A stretch of DNA of 64,000 bases from Diorhabda sublineata (GCF_026230105.1 NC_079474.1:8442187-8506186), one strand, 5' to 3'. Counted from the first letter of the stretch, positions 12,073 through 24,770 are shown. Notes: generated from the sequence alone by a model not told the origin. Translations and numbers: made by a program.

Positions 12073-12712
12073 GACGTCGGAAACAAATTGTCATCTCGAA
12101 AATCGGATATAGAGAACAAGATGACAACGATGAATGAGAAGATACAATCAGATATAGAGAATGAGATGACAAATATACAGGATAAAATGATGAAACTAGA
12201 AGAAATTCAAGGAGATGCCTCACATTTACACCAGAAACTGACTTCGAACAGCAAACAGCGAACAGCGAAGAGGTTGGATAAGAGATATGGTCACGAACAT
12301 CTTGAAAATCTCTACAAATCGCAGCTGAAGAGCAGAAGGCAGAAAGGTGACGAAACTCTTCAAAACTACGAGGTGACATTGCCTGACTTGTCCGATTCCC
12401 ATATACAAAAGCGCCAGAGAACATAATGAAATGTTTGGGCATCTAGGCATTCATTGATCTCCTGCGCCACCATGATATGCATGATATGTTTCCTTTATCC
12501 CAATACAGTAGATGCCCTGCCTGCTGCTCTTGAATATGATGCAGCCTCGAAGGCTTCAGAATATAACGAAGATACAACTATAAAAGAAGAAGGTGACGAG
12601 GATTAATTGGACCAGATCGTCAACTTGATAAATGGTATGGATAATAAGAATCGAAAAGAGAGGAAATGACGAAATTGTGGTAAGCCAGGGCATGCATGCA
12701 GAGAATGCAGAT
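12073..12712 (+). mobile_element. LTR retrotransposon gag remnant
   Basis: The open frame 12088-12426 (112 residues) begins with a coiled-coil-like region rich in D, E, N, K and M, with a repeated SDIENxMT motif. It continues into RYGHEHLENLYKSQLKSRRQ and GDETLQNYE, matching the capsid region of insect Ty3/gypsy-type Gag (RYGxxHLxxLYRxxLKxRRQ). Downstream, beyond stops and frameshifts, RNCGKPGHACREC at about 12669-12707 is a CCHC zinc knuckle. The first of its four ligands appears lost, because the codon just before RNC is TGA where Cys is expected. No protease or RT follows. The antisense open frame 12023-12442 is a shadow. Confidence 0.75.
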
Positions 12713-13169
12713 AGCTTGTCAATCCAAGAGCGAGAGTAGCTTAAGTGCTAAAGGAATTACAAAATAATCCATGGAGAGAGCATCTGGTAGTAAAGAAAAC
12801 CCTTCTGCCTGTCCGTGAAAGGTTTTATTGAATGAACAGGTCCGACGATGTGAAGGAATGGTGCTACGAGTAATGAACCACATCGCAAGATAAAGGTCCC
12901 CATGAAACAGCCTTTCCGAAACGATTGCCTTAGATATCTTTTGAATAATTTCTAGGAAAGTCTATTTGTTTATTGTTCTGATCTTCTATTTTCAAGAAGT
13001 CTTGAGAATTATTTTGGGATATATTGAAGGAGTTTATGTAGCGCAGTTTAGTTAGTTTATTATAAGTAGTCCAAACAGACAAAAAATTTCATTCCTGGAA
13101 TGGATTACGTACACGTGAAGCATTGCTTACAAGTGATGGTTCAAAGATGAAGTGATATGAATCACGACG
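12713..13169. other. Stretch after gag remnant, no domain seen
   Basis: It probably includes decayed LTR-element sequence continuing from the gag. 12950-13080 has a T-rich, TTTAGTTAGTTTATTATAAG-containing segment that could be an LTR, but no paired copy or TG...CA boundary was found. Confidence 0.35.
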
Positions 13170-13475
13170 TTTATATAGATGCTAAAGTGCGTTCATTATG
13201 GTGAGACATGATAACATGCTATAAATTCTAGAAAAGTCACCTATACATGATAAAGATCTACCCATTATTATTAATCTGTACTGGCATCATACCACTATAC
13301 TTTGTGTAGATCACCAAAATTTCCCTAAAATCGAAATAAGAAGAGTGGTGTGACAAGGGTGCATCTAGCTTAATGAAGTCTTTCCTGAGCTCTTATACGG
13401 CGCAGAGGTATGGACGCTCAAAGCAAATCTGCTGAAGCGTTTGAGATATGAGTTTATCAACTACAAATATAGATA
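13170..13475 (+). mobile_element. LINE reverse-transcriptase fragment with internal deletion
   Basis: The frame from about 13200 reads VRHDNML, stop, ILEKSPIHDKDLPIIINLYW, then VDHQNFPKIEIRRVV, stop, QGC. This matches RT motifs 3-4 of insect LINEs (FDRVRHDxLxxIL, DLRIIxNLYW, VEIxRGVRQGC). Directly after it, ELLYGAEVWTLKANLLKRLR belongs to the post-palm region (LLYGxExWTLK), so the YADD-containing palm core has been deleted. Several stops are present. It is a separate insertion from the LINE tail at 10257-10738, because the shared post-palm block differs. Confidence 0.75.
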
Positions 13476-16400
13476 CTACATTTTTACACTCCTTGTGGAG
13501 TACAGTAAATAATGTTTGAATTATATTGTCTTCTGAGAAATAAAATAGCTTTAATCGAGTTAGATTCTGGAATAAACATCCCTTGAATCACGTCCACATT
13601 TTAGTAAACGTAGGAAGAGATTGAATGAGTTGGTCTTGTCAAAACTCTTGTCGAGAGCTTCTGGGAGACATAGTCAATTTTTTATTAGAAGATGGGAGGA
13701 GAAGAGAAATGCAGTTATCGTTGCCAAACGTAGGGAAGATGTTACATGATATGGAATCCAAAATAGAGTAATCTAATATAAAGTTTTCTCATTGTACATT
13801 TTCATATTCAGATTGAGTAATTGAAGAGTGGAAGATACATGTTTGAAATCCAATTTTTACAAAGCGACTTTTAATTAACAATACATGTTGGACGGTCTAT
13901 AGAACACTGTGACTTTTATATCTCTGAGGCAATATTACTAGTCTTTTAAATACATCAAAAACAAGAACATGATAGATAATTCTGAGAAAATGGAGGTTGT
14001 TTGACCTATTACATAGTAACATCGAATGTATTCTTACCATATGTTTAAAAAGTTTAATGGAAATACATTTCATATAATTATATACCGTGTATAATTATCG
14101 TTATTATAAAATTAAGATCACGACTAATTTTTTTGTAAATAATACGATGGGTCCAGATACATATCGTATATTTTTGTTTCAGAAGTGCTTATAAACTTTA
14201 AAATTTTCCAAATATTGTACACGAACCATCAAAAGTCATTGTCATATTAAACAAAGCGAATGCTGTTCCTTCAAGCTCCATTGGTGTCCTGTATAGCGGT
14301 TTTTCCACCTCTGATATATCAGCACAAAATCAGACATCATCTACAAGCACAATTTCTACAATATCCATTGCAGTTGAACAAATGAGGTCCTCAGTAAGAA
14401 TGTGAGTATTTTTTCCCAATTTGCTTGGTTGTATGATGTATGTATCAAGAGTAAAATAAGAAAATATTTCTTTTTACACACAGTTTAGATGAGTTAGGTT
14501 TGCTGTTCATATGATAAAATTAGCTAATGTACTCACCATAAATTATCTATAAATTATTTTCTAATGGCGCATGGGCTTATCTAGTTTCCTGATATCGGGA
14601 ACGAAATTTTTCCAAATAACAGTGAACATCTCTTAATTCTTCATCAATTTTAATAGTAGTGAATAAAAAAATTCTGGCGTTTGCCTTTTCGGAGTAGGTT
14701 TACCGTTCGCAATCCACTGTCTTGAGTGTTTTCTCGTTTCAGCGGTCTAGTAGTGTATGCAGATTCCATCCAAATTTATATATCGATACAAAAATTCGAC
14801 TCATTTTTCTTAAACTGCGTCAATAAAGTCTGTGAAATGTTCATTCGACTACGCTTCTAGTTCAAAATAAGTAAACGTGTCACCCAACGCGCGGATATTT
14901 TACACTTGCATAATTTTACACTCAGCATATGATAAATAAAATATTTTGATATGCTGATAGCGAATCGGACACAGCCACTTCTGAAGCAAAAAAAATTACG
15001 ATAGTAAATGATGTCTAATATCTTTTTTATTTGCTTCTTTGTCAAAAACAAATATTCAATGACAACTTGATACTAAGTTGTTTCAATTTAAAAAAAAAAC
15101 AAATCACTTATACGATTGTCAACCAGAAACTGGGATTCCGAAAAATCAGACCCCCGTAAATTCACCTTACCTGGATAATTTTGAAATCTATAATCAGGTT
15201 ATTTATCAAGATTAGGGTCCTTAAAACACGTTAGATAATGACTAATAATTAAAAAGAAATTCGCCTTCGGAACTCTATAAAACGCCACAACTTCTCACTG
15301 TCTTACTCCTCAAAACACAATTGAGGGGGAGAATAGAAGAAATTAGCGAGTGCAGATACTGAAGTTGAGGAATGCCTTGCCATTACAAGCCAAAACAAAA
15401 ATACTTTTAACGGGAAATTCTAATAAGAAAGAATGTGAGCTCTCGATTTCAGCTGGTGGTACCTTTTGCCAAGCAGCTTTAGCTTCGTTCAGACAGTCTC
15501 CTCCACGTCATATCCACGTATGTTCATAGAATTTAAATTTGATAACCACGGCCAAATAATAATTCCAGTTACTTCAGAAATTTCAATAGCTGAAAGTGCG
15601 ATATTTCGAAAACGTTTCTCCGCTAAAAAAAGTCGAATGTTCTTATTATATTAATATGAACAGCACGCTTTGAAGATAATCAAACACGGTAACTTTTTTT
15701 TATTGGACATTGGTTAAGGTGAACTCACAATGCATAATTAAACTATAAACATTCGGTGAATTCTTATATTTTGGTTACTAAAGGATACTGAGATTTGACT
15801 ATAATGATGAATCATTCTGTATTCAGAGTCTCAACAGTTTCACATTTAGTCGGAGATATTTGTTTTAGTATTCAAATGAAATTTAATTGATTTGCAAACG
15901 TGTAGTCTTCACAAACGTAGAATATTAGTATTTTATTTTCACATGAGTTCGAATAAGGAGCAGCAGAAACTTTAATAACCCCCATGATTGAAATAATTGA
16001 GTAATTGCCAAATTAAATTACATCTTGAAATGCTTAACTAGCGTGCAATGAGAGAATGAGGATCATCGTTCTGTTAGAGGAACGCTATAATTTCAACTTC
16101 TGCTTTGAATGTTACTAACTTGATTGACCGAGACGCTCTACAACTTCGCATTGTGGCTTCTAACGCCTATGGAATTACTTCGACATAACAAGTACCAAAG
16201 TTATATTAGGATAAGTAACCAGAAAATTAGAATCAATTTTGACAACAGAATCAAAAAATAGTTTCCTAGAGTTTTTGGTTCGTGTATAATGGAATTGGAA
16301 ACTAATGTCGACAACTGAAATGAAACATGTAGAAGCCTTAGATGTGTGAAGGCTACTGACCAGGTCTTTTAGAAACGTCAGAAAGAAGTGATTACCTTAT

Positions 16401-16654
16401 GTCACATCTCTTTTTCCGTAATATTAAATACACATACTGTAAAAAACTTTATTCAGTCAAGAGAACTCAAGTACAATTGCCTTCGCATAAGTCTCTAAAT
16501 ATATCGGAACGTGGTATATTTATATCAACATACATGCAATTTTTAATAAAGTTGTTGAAATCATTACAAATTACAGACATACCTGTTAATAAACTATTTT
16601 CGTACATTAATTCAAATACAATTCTAAATTAAACATTTTAGATGTGTCTTTTAG
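13476..16654. other. AT-rich stretch, no firm gene; one exon-like segment
   Basis: No element or gene can be supported. The one item of note is 14183-14401, which sits between a good acceptor (TTTTTGTTTCAG) and a donor (AATGTGAGT). It contains an open, serine/threonine-rich frame from about 14200, but that frame has a stop near its 5' side and no partner exon was found. A weak transposase-like tail on the minus strand near 15440-15500 is too short to call. Confidence 0.4.
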
Positions 16655-17088
16655 AAGAATTACCAATTATTGCACCAATCGACACATGCTTTTTTGAGCG
16701 ATTGTTAAATTATGTAGTATACAACGCGCACCAATCTTTTTCACAGCCATATGTTCATGAAATATTAAATATATACGAATGAAACTCATGCCCAAGTATG
16801 TCTCAATTCCACGGTATGTCATATGACGATCTTGCATTATCTGACACAACAGCCGATTTTGAACGACCTTTACATAATGCGACCACAATTGAATTTGGAA
16901 AACCAGCGAAGCAAAGTGGAAGCGAGTTGATCAGCGCACTGCTGTTGGTTTAATCTATGTCTAAAGTCAAAGAAAACCATAGCACGAACGTTCTTCATTA
17001 AAGATGTCAAACTTAATGATGGAAATGTCAGATTTGAGATATTCACATAAGTGTTGCGTTATCTCAAGACTTGAGTAGCAACCCTTGT
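16655..17088 (-). mobile_element. Mariner transposon, internally deleted copy with 5' end
   Basis: On the minus strand the terminal region 17050-17088 (ACAAGGGTTGCTACTCAAG inwards) is followed by a start codon at 16998. The frame reads MKNVRAMVFFDFRHRLNQQQ, CADQLAS, then RWFSKFNCGR, the N-terminal helix-turn-helix region. After a frameshift it reads QNRLLCQIMQDRHMTY, LGMSF, AVKKIGARCILHNLTIAQK. This is the N-terminal third of a DD34D mariner transposase of the type annotated as SETMAR-like in insects. The part carrying most of the DNA-binding linker is shortened and the whole catalytic domain after about 16670 is missing. The copy at 62438-63238 belongs to the same or a close subfamily. Confidence 0.85.
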
Positions 17089-17439
17089 ATAAGAGGTACT
17101 GTTTATTTATTGGAAAAATTTAATATAATAATCATATGAAATCTTGAATATATTAGAATAGTTTTTGTTGATAAAAATTTTTTATATTCAATATGTTGAA
17201 TAATTAAACTTAACTTAATTGTCCTTTGAAAATATACTTATTTTCAGTTGGCTTAAAAACTTACAGGAGGATCAGAGAGACAAAGATAAAGGAATACTTT
17301 CATGAGGTAATGGGGGGAGAGAAAAGTTCATATAGAAAAGAGAGCGAATGATATATATAACATATACATATTAAGAAATTTTTGGATGGAGATGACGATA
17401 CAATAGAGAGATACTTTTAGTTGACTGAAACCGGTAAAA

Positions 17440-18125
17440 ATAGTCGGATTAATGCTTTCTTACGATGTAGTAATAGTAGCAAATACATTAAAGAAAATGG
17501 AAAAGAAAATAGACATATGAAAAATGAAAAACAACCTGAGAATGGAAGTTGCCATTGAGAAATTGAAAAGGAATGAGTCAAAAAAAAACTATAGGAAATA
17601 ACTAACAATGAGAGAACGAAGAAAATATATATTGTTCTAAGCTGAACACATGGAACGAAATGAAAAAGCCAATCAAATATATAATGCTCTAAATAAGAAA
17701 ATTTACGAGACAGAAGAAATAGGCGAGCAACTGGATAAAATATGGAAGGGTAATCAGTCATTGAACAAAAAGATACATAGTAGAATGGCAGGAAGAACGA
17801 AAATGGATGGGATGACAAATAAGATAATTATAGAAAAGCTAGAATAGGATCCATTAAGAAGTAAAGTAATTGAGAGATGTTCAAACTGGTATGGAAACAT
17901 ATAGAGAAAAGCACCAAAAAGCCTAAGTGGCAGTATAAAAAGTGATGGGGAAAGAAGGAAATGAAGATCCAGGAAAAGTTGGCTACAACAAGTTATAAAG
18001 AAAAGACGAAGAAGAGGAAAACAATAGAACAAATGAATGAAGTGGCATAGGATCGGGAAGAGTGGAAAAATTGATAAAAGGAGAATTGAAACTGAACTCC
18101 TAATACTCTGATGCTCGAAAGAACA
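17440..18125 (+). mobile_element. LINE reverse-transcriptase C-terminal half, degenerate
   Basis: The plus strand is strongly purine-rich here. Pieces in order are SYDVVIVANTLKKMEKKIDI (RT motif C, with YADD collapsed to YDV), MEVAIEKLK, then the open frame 17650-17847 with RMAGRTKMDGMTNKIIIEKL (post-palm GRTxxDRxRNExIxxEL block). These are followed by VIERCSNWYGNI, DGERRK, stop, RSRKSWLQQVIK, and KTIEQMNEVA with DREEWK. The last blocks match the GRPRKxW and DRxxW tail that closes many insect LINE proteins. Frameshifts and stops are scattered throughout. Minus-strand open frames at 17417-18032 are shadows. 17089-17439 may contain earlier RT sequence but was not readable. Confidence 0.75.
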
Positions 18126-21109
18126 TAAACGATTCTAGAGAAGAAGAAGGGAAAGAATTGTTAAAACATTAAGTTGGCTGAATATTATTCCTCCAGTCTA
18201 TTCTTTGATAACAGCACTTTTTTGTCCACTCATACTTTACACTCGCCACGTTACTGATAATAATAAATGTGAATAGGTGTGAAATATGACGAATTTCAGG
18301 ATATGCGTAAAACGGTTGTTGTAGGTCTGTAGGAGTCTGCTTAAATCTGACAACACATATGTTAAAGTTTCTGAAATTTCGTCTAGTGAGACTGCTATAC
18401 CAAGTAAATATGGAATGAGTAATGGCTAACCCCGACCGCGGTAGGTTTCTCAGGTATGAAATGAATCTTTATAGTATCTCTTCGCGTCTACCGTTTTCAT
18501 ATGTTATACTCTACCTTTGTACTAATATAAAATAGAGATTTCAAAAATTTCGAAAATTTCATTGTTTCTACCTGTTTATTAATTGTTAATTTGGTGCGCC
18601 ACGTCGCAAGTATCGTCGTCTCTCTCTGACTCATTATCTTAAAAACTATCAACTTTATGTAAATTGTTATAAAGTGCAATGTTATTCATAATCAAGTTGT
18701 CTACAATGTGTCTAGAATTTTTTTTGTGGAATCAATTCTACAAAAGTTATTTAAGCATAAATCCAAACTTATAAATAAAATTCACTTTTTCATTAGTTCA
18801 TATTACAAGGTTTTAACGAAATTAAATGAAATAAAAATTTTTAAATTTCTATTAGGAATATTATTAACTATTTTATGAAGAATTAAAGAAATATAGTTTT
18901 CATGGGTCATAAGTACACAAATTCGAGATTTTTCATATCTTTAAAAATTCATATCTCTCTGAAAATATTAACTTTACTCTGAAAAGTCATAGGACTTTGC
19001 AATTGTTCAAACAATTTCGCTTTAAACAGTATGGCACGAGTTTGCACCATGGCAACATGCATATATATTATCAGTAAGGCAATTTGAAGAGGATCGCATG
19101 AAAAACTTGAGGTTGAACAGTTTTTAATACTCATACGCCGATTCTTCCTGGACTAGGATAGTCAGAACCGGAAAAAATGACGGCAATTTCTAATATCAGG
19201 TTGAAATAGTTCAATAAAAGTATATCAAAATGGCAGACCTGAGGGACCCAAAACTTGACCCCTTGGCCGGGTTTAGTTATTACCCATTGCTTGTTTACTG
19301 GGTACAGCAGTCTCATTGGAGGAAATTTACAGTACCTACGGTGAAATATGTTTGCCAGATTTAAGTTGACTCTTAGAATATAGTGTACGCTATGTCCGTT
19401 AATGAACTGTAACGAACCGAGAAGAGAGAGTGGTACATGGCGAAGTCAATTGATTGCCTCGAAATATAAATTACGCGAAGTAAAGTCCATTGTAAAACAC
19501 TGGTCATAGTCCCAATAATATTTGGAGCAAACTACCGAGAAAATATCAGTGGTTGAGTGTTCCGGATATAGCGTGCCCTAGAAACTATATCAAGCACATT
19601 GAAATCGGTCACTGTTCAAAATTGGGATATAAACATAAAAGTTGTACATCTCACTGAAATTGACAAATGAAAACTTTCTTGCTAATAATCAATGTGATTG
19701 TTAGGGCAAAAAAAATGGAATAAAAAAACCGGTACTCTTTAAAATAATGCCAATATTGAAAATTTTATCAATAATCTATACGATTATTCTCACTTGTACC
19801 TCCCATTTCAAAAATATTCAACAGAAATAAACCTGGAAGCTATCCAAGTATTTATTTTTACACGTAGCTTTAATCATAACAAATGAGAGGGAAGTTTCTA
19901 CAACTCTGCGGTGAATAGGTAACTTAAATGCGTGTTTGCAGGTCACGGTTAGAGGTTTTCCGGCTGTTTTGGTAGGTAATTAGCCCAGTGAATCGTCTAA
20001 TCTTCCTAGGTGGACCACTAGAGAAAATTTGGAATAATGAATGAAAACTTTATTTATTTTACTTGATGTGATTTTTTTTCATTTTTAGAAATAGATATAA
20101 AACTCTTGAAAACTGTCGGTAATTTGTTTTGGTTCTTTCAAATGTATGAATTTTATTCCTACGCAATATCGAAGTGTTACTAATTTACAAAAAAAAAATT
20201 TTACTGATAATTTAAGTCGAAAGTTAATCTGTTTTATATTCACAATACTTTGCATCCAACTTGAAATAAGCCAAATAAAGTTGAAATTGATCAAGTTTTC
20301 CCATATATTATCATCTGTTTTTCGAGCTCTATAGAAATTTAGACAAATATTCAACTTTTTCTTATTCTAAGAATAAAAGAGTGAAATTTATGAAATTAGC
20401 AGTGATGATTGTGACGGGAAACAATCTACGAGTTCTGTTAACGTCCTTGTTACTTGAAATATGAACGGACAGAAAAATCCGATATTGCGGAGCACGCTGT
20501 CAGTTATAATCACGGAATAGGTATAATTAGATTTCAAGATATTGTAAATTGAGAATAGTTCATAGGAACAAAGAGCCTATTCTTCTCCGTCCATTTGATA
20601 ATTTATCAGTTAGTTGTCAAGTGTTTATAGGTAGGTGAAGTTCACGGTTGTCAGATAATATAATTGTGATTGTTCGTGTAGTGATAGTAGTAAGCAATAT
20701 GTGCAGTTTAAAACATTTTCAAAAAAAATCCTATTCATTATGAATCTAATCTTTTCTTATCATAATAAAAGATGTCTTATTGTTAAAATTTATTATTTCT
20801 TGACTTGCGTACCACTCAAAAGAATGATAATATATATGTTTCCAAAGTATTTCTTCCATTTCCATTTCCTTAATCGTTCGTTTCTATCAATTTTACAATG
20901 TATGGTAAAATTTATTTATTTTCTGAAGCTCTCTTTTGAAATTTATGGATTGTTTATCTTTATTTTCTTCAGATTCAACAAAATTTTTGAAAACATCTAC
21001 CATCTCTCACATTTCCCATTTTATTGATCATAATCATTATTATACAATTCTTCTGATGTGAAGTTTGGTGTTTGATTTTGGTATTGGCAATATCTATTAG
21101 TATTAATAT
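18126..21109. other. AT-rich stretch, no gene seen
   Basis: No domain recognised. Short frames at 18497-19316 (minus) and 20085-21027 (both strands) have no family resemblance. 19130-19320 and 19380-19640 are somewhat richer in G+C and may be decayed repeats. Confidence 0.5.
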
Positions 21110-22035
21110 CGCTAATTCAGTTATTTATAGAAATTTCTTCACGTCGTAGACATCGATTCTGGCTTAAGGAGTGTGGTCGGAAAACATTTTTTATCGTACC
21201 AAACACCTGTGCAATGGTCGGATAATTGTGACGTTCTGTGGTGAAGGGTTTATATTAATTGCTTGACTTGCTGATCATAATTATTACTTCTTGAATGAAT
21301 AAATTTATTTCTGTTATTTTAGTTATTATTATTATTGTTATATCGATAATGATATGGAAAATTATTCGTTGATTCATTTTTATGATTATATTGACGTTTC
21401 TGCTCATTTCTCATTGAATTTGAATTTTTTTCAGAATTATTATCATTGTTTCGAACTTTAGGCTTATAAAATCGACCTTAAAATTTGTCGAAATTCTCAA
21501 AATCGTAAACATAGGCCATTGCGTCTTCAAAAGAGTTAGGTTTCTCCAAATACAGATTATTCGTTATTATGCCTGAGCATCCTGCAATAAAGAAGCTTAA
21601 TGCATTTTTCTCTCAGGGATTTATTTGGCATTTTTTATATATTTCATTCAAACTATGGCTTATTCGATGTATCGTTCGACTTTTCAACAATTGTTGTCTA
21701 TCCAGAAGTTATTAAGTTTCAATTTTTCAAGTCTCGTCAGTCCTTGTAGAATACAGTCCAAGACACGTCTGTCAGCAAAACATTGTTCCGATGCTTCTTC
21801 TATTTTAGGCCATGTATTCAACTCTATTTTATTCCCTACCGTGACCTCAACTTTTCCAATTAACTTTCCTTAGATATATTTCAAAAAATGATTGTTTATA
21901 TTATGATCATTGTAAATTGCATATGTTTCGATTAGTTTTTCGCATCAGTTAATGAATTTGTTTAAGGTATTGCTATCTCTGTCGTCAGGCTCAACAAATC
22001 CCAATTAAGAGTTTTTGGGTTTGCCGTAGTCATTC
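21110..22035 (-). mobile_element. LTR retrotransposon gag remnant (Ty3/gypsy-like)
   Basis: Starting near 22000 on the minus strand one frame reads EPDDRDSNTLNKFIN, stop, CEKLIETYA, NNHFLKYI, stop, GKLIGKVEVTVGNKIELNTW, then ADRRVLDCILQGLTRL. After stops it reads KNALSFFIAGCSG, NLYLEKPNSFEDAMAYVYDF. This is the capsid architecture of insect gypsy-type Gag: LxxFIxxCExL, KLxGxAxxxxxxxxLxxW, a basic helix, then FxxGLxxxLxxxxxLxxPxxLxxAMxxxxxxE. Further down, an Asn-rich basic tail and a KPESMSTT segment near 21150 match the Gag C-terminal tail. In-frame stops at conserved positions mark it as dead. No LTR or pol was found next to it. Plus-strand frame 21625-21873 is antisense noise. Confidence 0.7.
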
Positions 22036-24683
22036 CAAATGAATCTGAATCATTCAATTTATTGAATACATATTTGAAATTTATAATATACCTCTTCCTC
22101 ACTCCAGTAATAGATAAGGGTACAGTTGAGAAAAAAGAAAAATATTAGAAAATAAGGCACTTGTCACTTACAGGCGATAGGAAGACTGATTTTCATTTCT
22201 CGTCGCTCATAGATTGTAGGTTTTTGCAATCTATATTGAAATACTAAGTTGATATTTTTATTGCCACTTTTCGTAAAAATACACGACCGTACAAATTCTA
22301 CTATGACTGCGCCAATTATAAATTTCACTCGCGAAATTCTATTTTTAAAAAAATTTACATTTACAAAATTACGTTACAATTTTGGAAATGTTGAATGAAC
22401 GTAATTAATCTCAACAATTGAAACAAGATTTATTAGACCAATGAATTAACAAAATTCATTAATATGGTATTCACAATAATTATTTATATTGGAATGAATG
22501 CTGAGTAAGTATTTATAAAATATTAGTTTGGATTTTTCTAGATATAACTCGCGATTGAGTCAGCTAGTACGCATGTACTCAGTTGGCTATTGACAAACCA
22601 TTTGATCTTTTGGGTCGCACAAGGAATGATAGTTCTTTACTAGAGAAACGGAAATGCAAGTAGACTACCAAGTATTACATTCCGATTCATATATTTATGA
22701 AATAATTAAGCAAGCAATTAATTACAGCACAACTATTGACGTAAAACTATTGTTGCGTTGTCTTACATCGGAAAGAAAGCAAAGTTTCTCCAATTAAAAT
22801 ATCAGAGGAGCTGGATACTTTCGTAAACACTATTATGCCTCCTCCAATTACAAAATATGTTTTAGGAATGGTAAGTTATTTTTTAGTTATGCTGTATGCT
22901 CCCGCAAAAAATTCAAAAGAAGTATATCCTTTGATTAATTCTCTCAGGTACAACCTTGCTCTTTGAAAAATGTGATCGTAGCCTCATTTAGGACAGCATA
23001 TATTATCAGGAATGTAGCAAGCAAAAAACTCAAAAATTGTATCAAATCATTTGACAGACTAGGAATATTTCGTTAAAAATAGAACAATATTCATAACCTC
23101 CTCATGAGGGAGCTGACACAGAGCTATTTTTGTATCTAATTTAGAATTATACCCTTGCAAACAAGCTAATTTGATGTTCACTTTAATGACAATAAAGATA
23201 TTATTCAAAATGTAAACTCGTATTTTATTTGTTAATATTTTTATTACAAACACATTTTCGGCGGATTTTACTCGAAACTACTTAAAACTAATTGAATAAA
23301 AATAATATTACCAACTTCCACTTCATTTTGTTCTATCGAATTTACTTGTCTGAAACTTTCTTCAAACTTTAAATCTTAATACTGTGTATGGAGAGCCGAA
23401 CCAGTTGAAAATTCATCAGACAATTTTCCAATTAAATGTATAAAGTTGAGGAAATGAAAAAATCAAGAGTGCTTTTAGTATGTCGGAAACCTTTGATTGA
23501 TTTAAATAATAGCTCAAAATCCAGTAGAGTATTACTCTCAATCTCAAAAAAAAATAAAATCAGAACAACGCACCTTCTCACATGAATTACACACAAAAAA
23601 CACCATATTTACCATTGAATTTTTCCTATTCCGTAATTTGAAAATATCTGATAATCAGAACTTCAATGAACAAATCAAAACTATTTCATGGCGAACCAAC
23701 GAAAAAGCAAAAAAGAGGTGAGGACTCTCTCACTATGATGAATGTATACCATAATTTCAATGTTAATAATATCATTAGGAACAGTCGTTTTGCGAAAAAT
23801 ACTCAATTCGTCGATAAGATAATCCGCGACATAGCTGCAAGAGTGAGCATTATATTGATGATTGTTTACAAGAAGCAATAGATTTATTCTAGAAATACCT
23901 ACCCTTCAAATTGTTGATAAAAGGCGCTTCAATGATTAGAATTATTGAAGGCTAATCTGGGAAAATGATATTTTTATATGAATAGGAGTATAAGAATCAA
24001 GTCAAATACATCGAATCAATAAGAACCTTCATAACTCTAGGCAGAGCTACAACATACATGCCTCTCTCTAGTGAAGTGGAAGAGAATAGATTTCGTTTGA
24101 TCACCATTTATGTATGTATTAAAAATTTCAATAATTTTGTAGAATTATGAAAATATTTGGCTGAATACTCTACCGATATTACTCAATACTAGAAATTTCA
24201 AAATTATCAAATCATTACATTTTTCTTCTCCAGATTTTGCAGTTTTTGGAAACAACATATTATTATTTTCTATCAAAGGTATATTGAATGGTCTTATCGT
24301 TATATGTATTCGATTGTATAAAAAAAATTTTTCTGTTCGAAAGGTTCTACATCAACTATTCTTTTGTCATGTTTTAGCAGGAAATAAAATATTCGGGCAC
24401 AAATTAAATTCACTTTCTGAACGTTCCGTCTATTCTTACGCCATTTCCAATTTATCTAAAAAAAGTTGAAAAGTTGTCTCGGTGGAAGTGGATGCCTTCA
24501 GATAGACACAATACCCGAGAAACGTCAGCAAATAAACCGCACTTCATACTGTGAGAAATTCCCGGTCCCAAATAAACAAGATTTAGGATGAAATCTGCCA
24601 ATCGGTGGTTTATTGCTTATCCAATTCTGATATTTACACAACAGACATCTCCACCGAGTCTGAAGCTTGAAGGGTCATATATA
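22036..24683. other. AT-rich stretch, no firm gene; one unassigned open frame
   Basis: No gene is supported. 22745-22966 (plus) is a 73-codon open frame without ATG, reading ESKVSPIKISEELDTFVNTI, then MPPPITKYVLGM immediately before a GTAAGT donor at about 22871. No acceptor or partner exon was identified and the protein was not recognised. Overlapping frames at 23666-23881 on both strands are unremarkable. Confidence 0.4.

Positions 24684-24770
<87 letters not shown>
24684..24770. repeat. (TA)n microsatellite
   Basis: An essentially pure TA dinucleotide run of about 43 units. It produces the artificial tyrosine/isoleucine-repeat frame seen across this position. Confidence 0.97.

Noticed and set aside
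12023..12450. 139- and 74-residue minus-strand frames
   Set aside because: They are antisense shadows of the gag remnant, whose sense frame has recognisable capsid motifs.
15430..15500. Possible pogo/Tigger-like tail on the minus strand (CLNEAKAAWQKVPPAEIESS)
   Set aside because: Only about 20 residues match loosely and no neighbouring transposase blocks were found.
17417..18032. Phe/Leu-rich minus-strand frames resembling membrane proteins
   Set aside because: They are antisense of a purine-rich LINE remnant; the hydrophobic text is a by-product of composition.
21625..21873. 82-residue plus-strand frame
   Set aside because: Antisense of the gypsy-type gag; the sense strand has ordered Gag motifs.
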